From Bacteroidales bacterium (GTDB lineage Bacteria > Bacteroidota > Bacteroidia > Bacteroidales > VadinHA17), in the NCBI GenBank assembly GCA_015486475.1, contig WFRO01000125.1, positions 1 to 7,789 of the forward strand: DNA of 7,789 bases. The letters run 5' to 3'. Within the stretch, counting starts at the first letter, position 1, and each line of letters starts with the position of its first letter. Shown here piece after piece: positions 5,533-7,789 of this stretch. The position numbers were made by a program, and so were the translations under genes. The notes beneath the pieces are model-generated. The model had not been told where the DNA came from. It saw only the letters and a program-made list of their open reading frames with translations, and did not search any database.

Positions 5533-7209
5533 TCACATTTTTATGATACCCCAGGCCAGGAGGATCAGCCCTCCCACAAAGAGCCAGGCATAAAGGAATC
5601 CCAGGAGATCCTCTTTGTATCTTTTTGGAAAGCCCTTCCAACGTTCGCGGGTGAACCAGGAGGGCAGGTCGAGCAGGAGCAGGTCATGACCCAGCGGGGC
5701 TGCCAGGGGTTTCTGCCCGTTGCGGATACGGTCTTCGTCGGAGAGCCGGAGCATGTTGCCGAAAAACCGGTCTATCTTCTCTTTTTTCTCCGGTCGAGTG
5801 AGGAGGCTAACGACGATCATCACTGTAAAACCGGCCAGCATGGCCCAGCCGAAGGGCGCCGGCTTCCACTTGTAAACGATCTCAAAGGCGCCGGTCTGCA
5901 GATAATTGAGCATGTAATAGAGAACATAGGCGGTAAGCACCCCTGCCAGGGCGCCATAGCGGTTGGCTCTTTTCCAGACCACCCCGCCGAAGATCATAAT
6001 GCCCATGAAAGCGGCGATGGTCTCTACAAAGAGAAAAGCATGCAGGACGCTTTTCACATACAATGCGAACAATACCCCCAGCAGGGTGAGGCCCAGACTG
6101 GAGACCCTTCCCACCCAGAGCAACTCTTTGTCACTGGCATCTCTCTTTAACAAAACTTTGTAGATATTCCTTGTAAAAAGCGCTCCCGAGTTGACCATAA
6201 AGTTGGAGGCCGACGACATATTGGCGGCAAGGATAGAGGCCACCATGAGGCCTGTCAGGCCTGGGAAGAGCAGCTCGCGCGTGGCATAGCCGAAGGCCAT
6301 CTCCGGGTCGCTAAGGTTTTTTCCGTTCTGCAGCACCAGGGCTGCGACGATCAGACCCGTGAAAGCCCATCCGATGGTCACGGTCCTCTTCACGAAGGAG
6401 CCGTAGGTCTGTCCCAGGCGGCCGTCGCGTTCCGTGCGGCCCGTGGCACACATGGAGACCATGTGGGGCTGGGCCGTGATACCGATGACACCGTTGAGGG
6501 CCAACATGGCGATGGTGAACCAACCGATGCCCAGCTCGGGGCTGAACAGCTCAAAGAAATTGGCCGGCAGCAGGTGGTGCATCCCCTCCATGCCCCCTAC
6601 CCTGCCGAGGCCCAGCGGGATCAGCATGAGGGAAAGAATAATGATCATGAACCCCTGGATGAAGGTAGCATAGGCCGAAGAGACCAGTCCCCCGAAGAAG
6701 CTGTAAAGGATAAAGGCGGCGGTCATGGCATAGACCACCCCGTCGGTGGAGATCATGTCGTTGGTGGCCACGGAGATCACCTTCCCCGCCCCTTTCAGCA
6801 TGGCTCCCTGGGCAAAGATGAAAAAGAGGATGGCAAAAACCGTGTAAAAGATGCCCATGTTCCTGCCGTAACGGTCTTCCACGATCTCCCCCACGGTGGT
6901 CCGCTCGCTGCGGCGGTACCAGGGGGCGATGAGCCAGTAGAAAGGGGTGATCACCATGTTCTTCCACTGGTACCAGATCGAGGCGAAACCCATCTGAAAG
7001 CTGGCGCCCGTCTGGGCCACGAAATTTTCCGAGTGGGTCCCTGCCCCGAAGCCCTGGGCGATCATGATCCATTTGTTGAACTTGCGTTCACCGCGGAAAT
7101 AACCGTCACTGGTCTTCACGCGGCGTGTCAGCCACAGGCCGTAGCCGGTGATGCCCAGGAAATAGACCACCACCACGAGGGTGTCGAGCCAGTTGAAAGC
7201 GTTGTCCAT
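5533..7209 (-). CDS. Sodium:solute symporter family (SSS) transporter
   Basis: Predicted inner-membrane Na+-coupled importer of the solute:sodium symporter family (TC 2.A.21, LeuT fold), 558 aa, a usual length for the family. Hydrophobic segments lie near residues 8-27, 46-67, 75-97, 118-136, 158-178, 184-202, 228-246, 277-294, 315-334, 366-386, 394-412, 416-436, 452-470 and 536-556. The fifth-segment motif GGLVSSAYATFIQG (173-186) stands where many members have GG(L/M)xAVxxTDxxQ. SILAANMSSASN (325-336) matches the helix that supplies serine and alanine ligands of the sodium site in vSGLT-like proteins. A long hydrophilic stretch (about 471-533) precedes the last helix. ATG 7209 gives a short N-terminus just before helix 1, as expected. 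It follows the nagB-like gene by 23 bases, so they probably share a transcript and function. An amino sugar or related sugar is a plausible substrate from that context, but sequence alone cannot tell it from other SSS substrates. Confidence 0.94.
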   Translation of the reverse strand: MDNAFNWLDTLVVVVYFLGITGYGLWLTRRVKTSDGYFRGERKFNKWIMIAQGFGAGTHSENFVAQTGASFQMGFASIWYQWKNMVITPFYWLIAPWYRRSERTTVGEIVEDRYGRNMGIFYTVFAILFFIFAQGAMLKGAGKVISVATNDMISTDGVVYAMTAAFILYSFFGGLVSSAYATFIQGFMIIILSLMLIPLGLGRVGGMEGMHHLLPANFFELFSPELGIGWFTIAMLALNGVIGITAQPHMVSMCATGRTERDGRLGQTYGSFVKRTVTIGWAFTGLIVAALVLQNGKNLSDPEMAFGYATRELLFPGLTGLMVASILAANMSSASNFMVNSGALFTRNIYKVLLKRDASDKELLWVGRVSSLGLTLLGVLFALYVKSVLHAFLFVETIAAFMGIMIFGGVVWKRANRYGALAGVLTAYVLYYMLNYLQTGAFEIVYKWKPAPFGWAMLAGFTVMIVVSLLTRPEKKEKIDRFFGNMLRLSDEDRIRNGQKPLAAPLGHDLLLLDLPSWFTRERWKGFPKRYKEDLLGFLYAWLFVGGLILLAWGIIKM

Positions 7210-7232
7210 AAAATGTAACTAATTATGTTCGA

Positions 7233-7789
7233 TCAATGTCCGGACAGCAGCGAGGCAGAGGCTTTGTCGAGGAAGAGCCAGGTGGCGGGATGGTCCTGCA
7301 GCGCGGTAGCGGGGATCATCGGGGTGACCTCCGACTCCACCGCGCCCTGCACGGCCCTGGCTTTCCGCTCGTCGGGCACGCTGCAGATGATCGCCTTCGA
7401 CTTCAGGATCTGGCGGATCGACATGCTGATGGCACGGCGCGGCACATCTTCCAGCGTGGGGAACCACCCCTCCCCCATCTGCTGGTGGCGGCAGGCCTCG
7501 TCCAGCTCCACGACCAGATAAGGCTCATCGGTCTCAAAATCGGCCGGGGGATCATTGAAGGCCAGATGACCGTTCTCACCGATGCCGATGAATGCCACAT
7601 CGATAGGATTTTTGCGGATGATCTCCCCCAGGCGCTTGCACTCACCCTCCGGATCGCCCGTATCACCCTGCACATAATAAAACTGCTTCAGGGGCACCTT
7701 GTCCACGAAGCGCTCTTTCAGGTATTTCCGGAAAGAGGCCGGATGGGTGGCCGGCATGTCAATATATTCATCCAGATGAAAGCCGGTGA
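7233..7789 (-). CDS. nagB: Glucosamine-6-phosphate deaminase family protein (5' end beyond window edge)
   Basis: Family member of NagB (glucosamine 6-phosphate to fructose 6-phosphate plus ammonia; cytoplasmic amino-sugar catabolism). The frame is open through the window edge: ahead of the internal ATG at 7757 it reads TGFHLDEYID, which matches the catalytic NMDEY region of E. coli NagB, so that ATG is not the start. About 70 N-terminal residues are missing and 184 are visible. Conserved blocks are LDEYID (7758-7775), GIGENGHLAFNDP (7548-7586) and a C-terminal region with KARAVQGAVE and HPATWLFLDK. Compared by eye with E. coli NagB, the position of D141 is Asn and that of E148 is Asp, while D72 and H143 are kept. 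The GIGENGHLAFNDPP form followed by VVELDEACRHQQ recalls a NagB-like subgroup that I recall from Bacteroidota and Planctomycetota, so deamination of GlcN6P is likely but not certain. It is first in an apparent operon with the downstream symporter; its promoter is outside the window. Confidence 0.9.
   Translation of the reverse strand, partial: TGFHLDEYIDMPATHPASFRKYLKERFVDKVPLKQFYYVQGDTGDPEGECKRLGEIIRKNPIDVAFIGIGENGHLAFNDPPADFETDEPYLVVELDEACRHQQMGEGWFPTLEDVPRRAISMSIRQILKSKAIICSVPDERKARAVQGAVESEVTPMIPATALQDHPATWLFLDKASASLLSGH

Noticed and set aside
5524..6150. 208-codon open frame on the + strand opposite the 3' part of the symporter gene
   Set aside because: Low-complexity composition, no domain, fully antisense to a convincing gene, and it begins just after the terminator with no promoter.
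6463..7218. 251-codon open frame on the + strand opposite the symporter gene
   Set aside because: Its product is rich in His, Gly, Asp and Pro with no recognisable domain, and the opposite strand encodes a clear membrane transporter. It is an antisense shadow of GC-rich coding DNA.

Overview
The window looks like a piece of a Bacteroidota chromosome. Three consecutive secreted proteins end in a type A sorting domain of the type IX secretion system (T9SS), a system largely confined to this phylum. The start regions lack strong Shine-Dalgarno sequences, and the intergenic DNA is AT-rich while the genes are rather GC-rich. No taxonomic marker is present, so nothing finer than phylum can be supported.

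Left part (1-5175, + strand): a carbohydrate-processing block of three exported proteins. First is an iduronate-2-sulfatase-like sulfatase with a T9SS tail, whose 5' end is cut by the window edge. Its stop codon overlaps the start of a GH5 glycoside hydrolase that carries a beta-sandwich, CBM6/35-like module and a T9SS tail. After a 130-base AT-rich gap with a plausible Bacteroidota promoter comes a non-catalytic protein made of two CBM4/9-like modules, an Ig-like domain and a T9SS tail. Together they suggest attack on a (possibly sulfated) polysaccharide outside the cell, with desulfation, backbone cleavage and glycan binding on separate secreted or surface-anchored proteins. No SusC/SusD pair is visible, so this is not shown to be a classical polysaccharide utilisation locus.

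Middle (5176-5532): a gene-free stretch where the convergent blocks meet. It holds three unrelated short tandem or near-tandem repeats, a small GC-rich hairpin followed by five T, and a near-ideal bidirectional intrinsic terminator (16-bp perfect stem, 4-base loop) just past the end of the minus-strand operon.

Right part (5533-7789, - strand): an operon-like pair transcribed leftward. A glucosamine-6-phosphate deaminase-family gene (nagB-like, 5' end beyond the window edge) is followed 23 bases later by a sodium:solute symporter. The pairing suggests uptake and catabolism of an amino sugar or related sugar acid, but the substrate cannot be read from the sequence.

Most of the window is recognisable at family level. 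The less ordinary points are the T9SS-tailed sulfatase coupled to a GH5 enzyme, the all-binding-module protein, substitutions at usually conserved positions in the GH5, NagB-like and symporter proteins, and the repeat mosaic at the convergent junction. I did not find a clearly new biological system.
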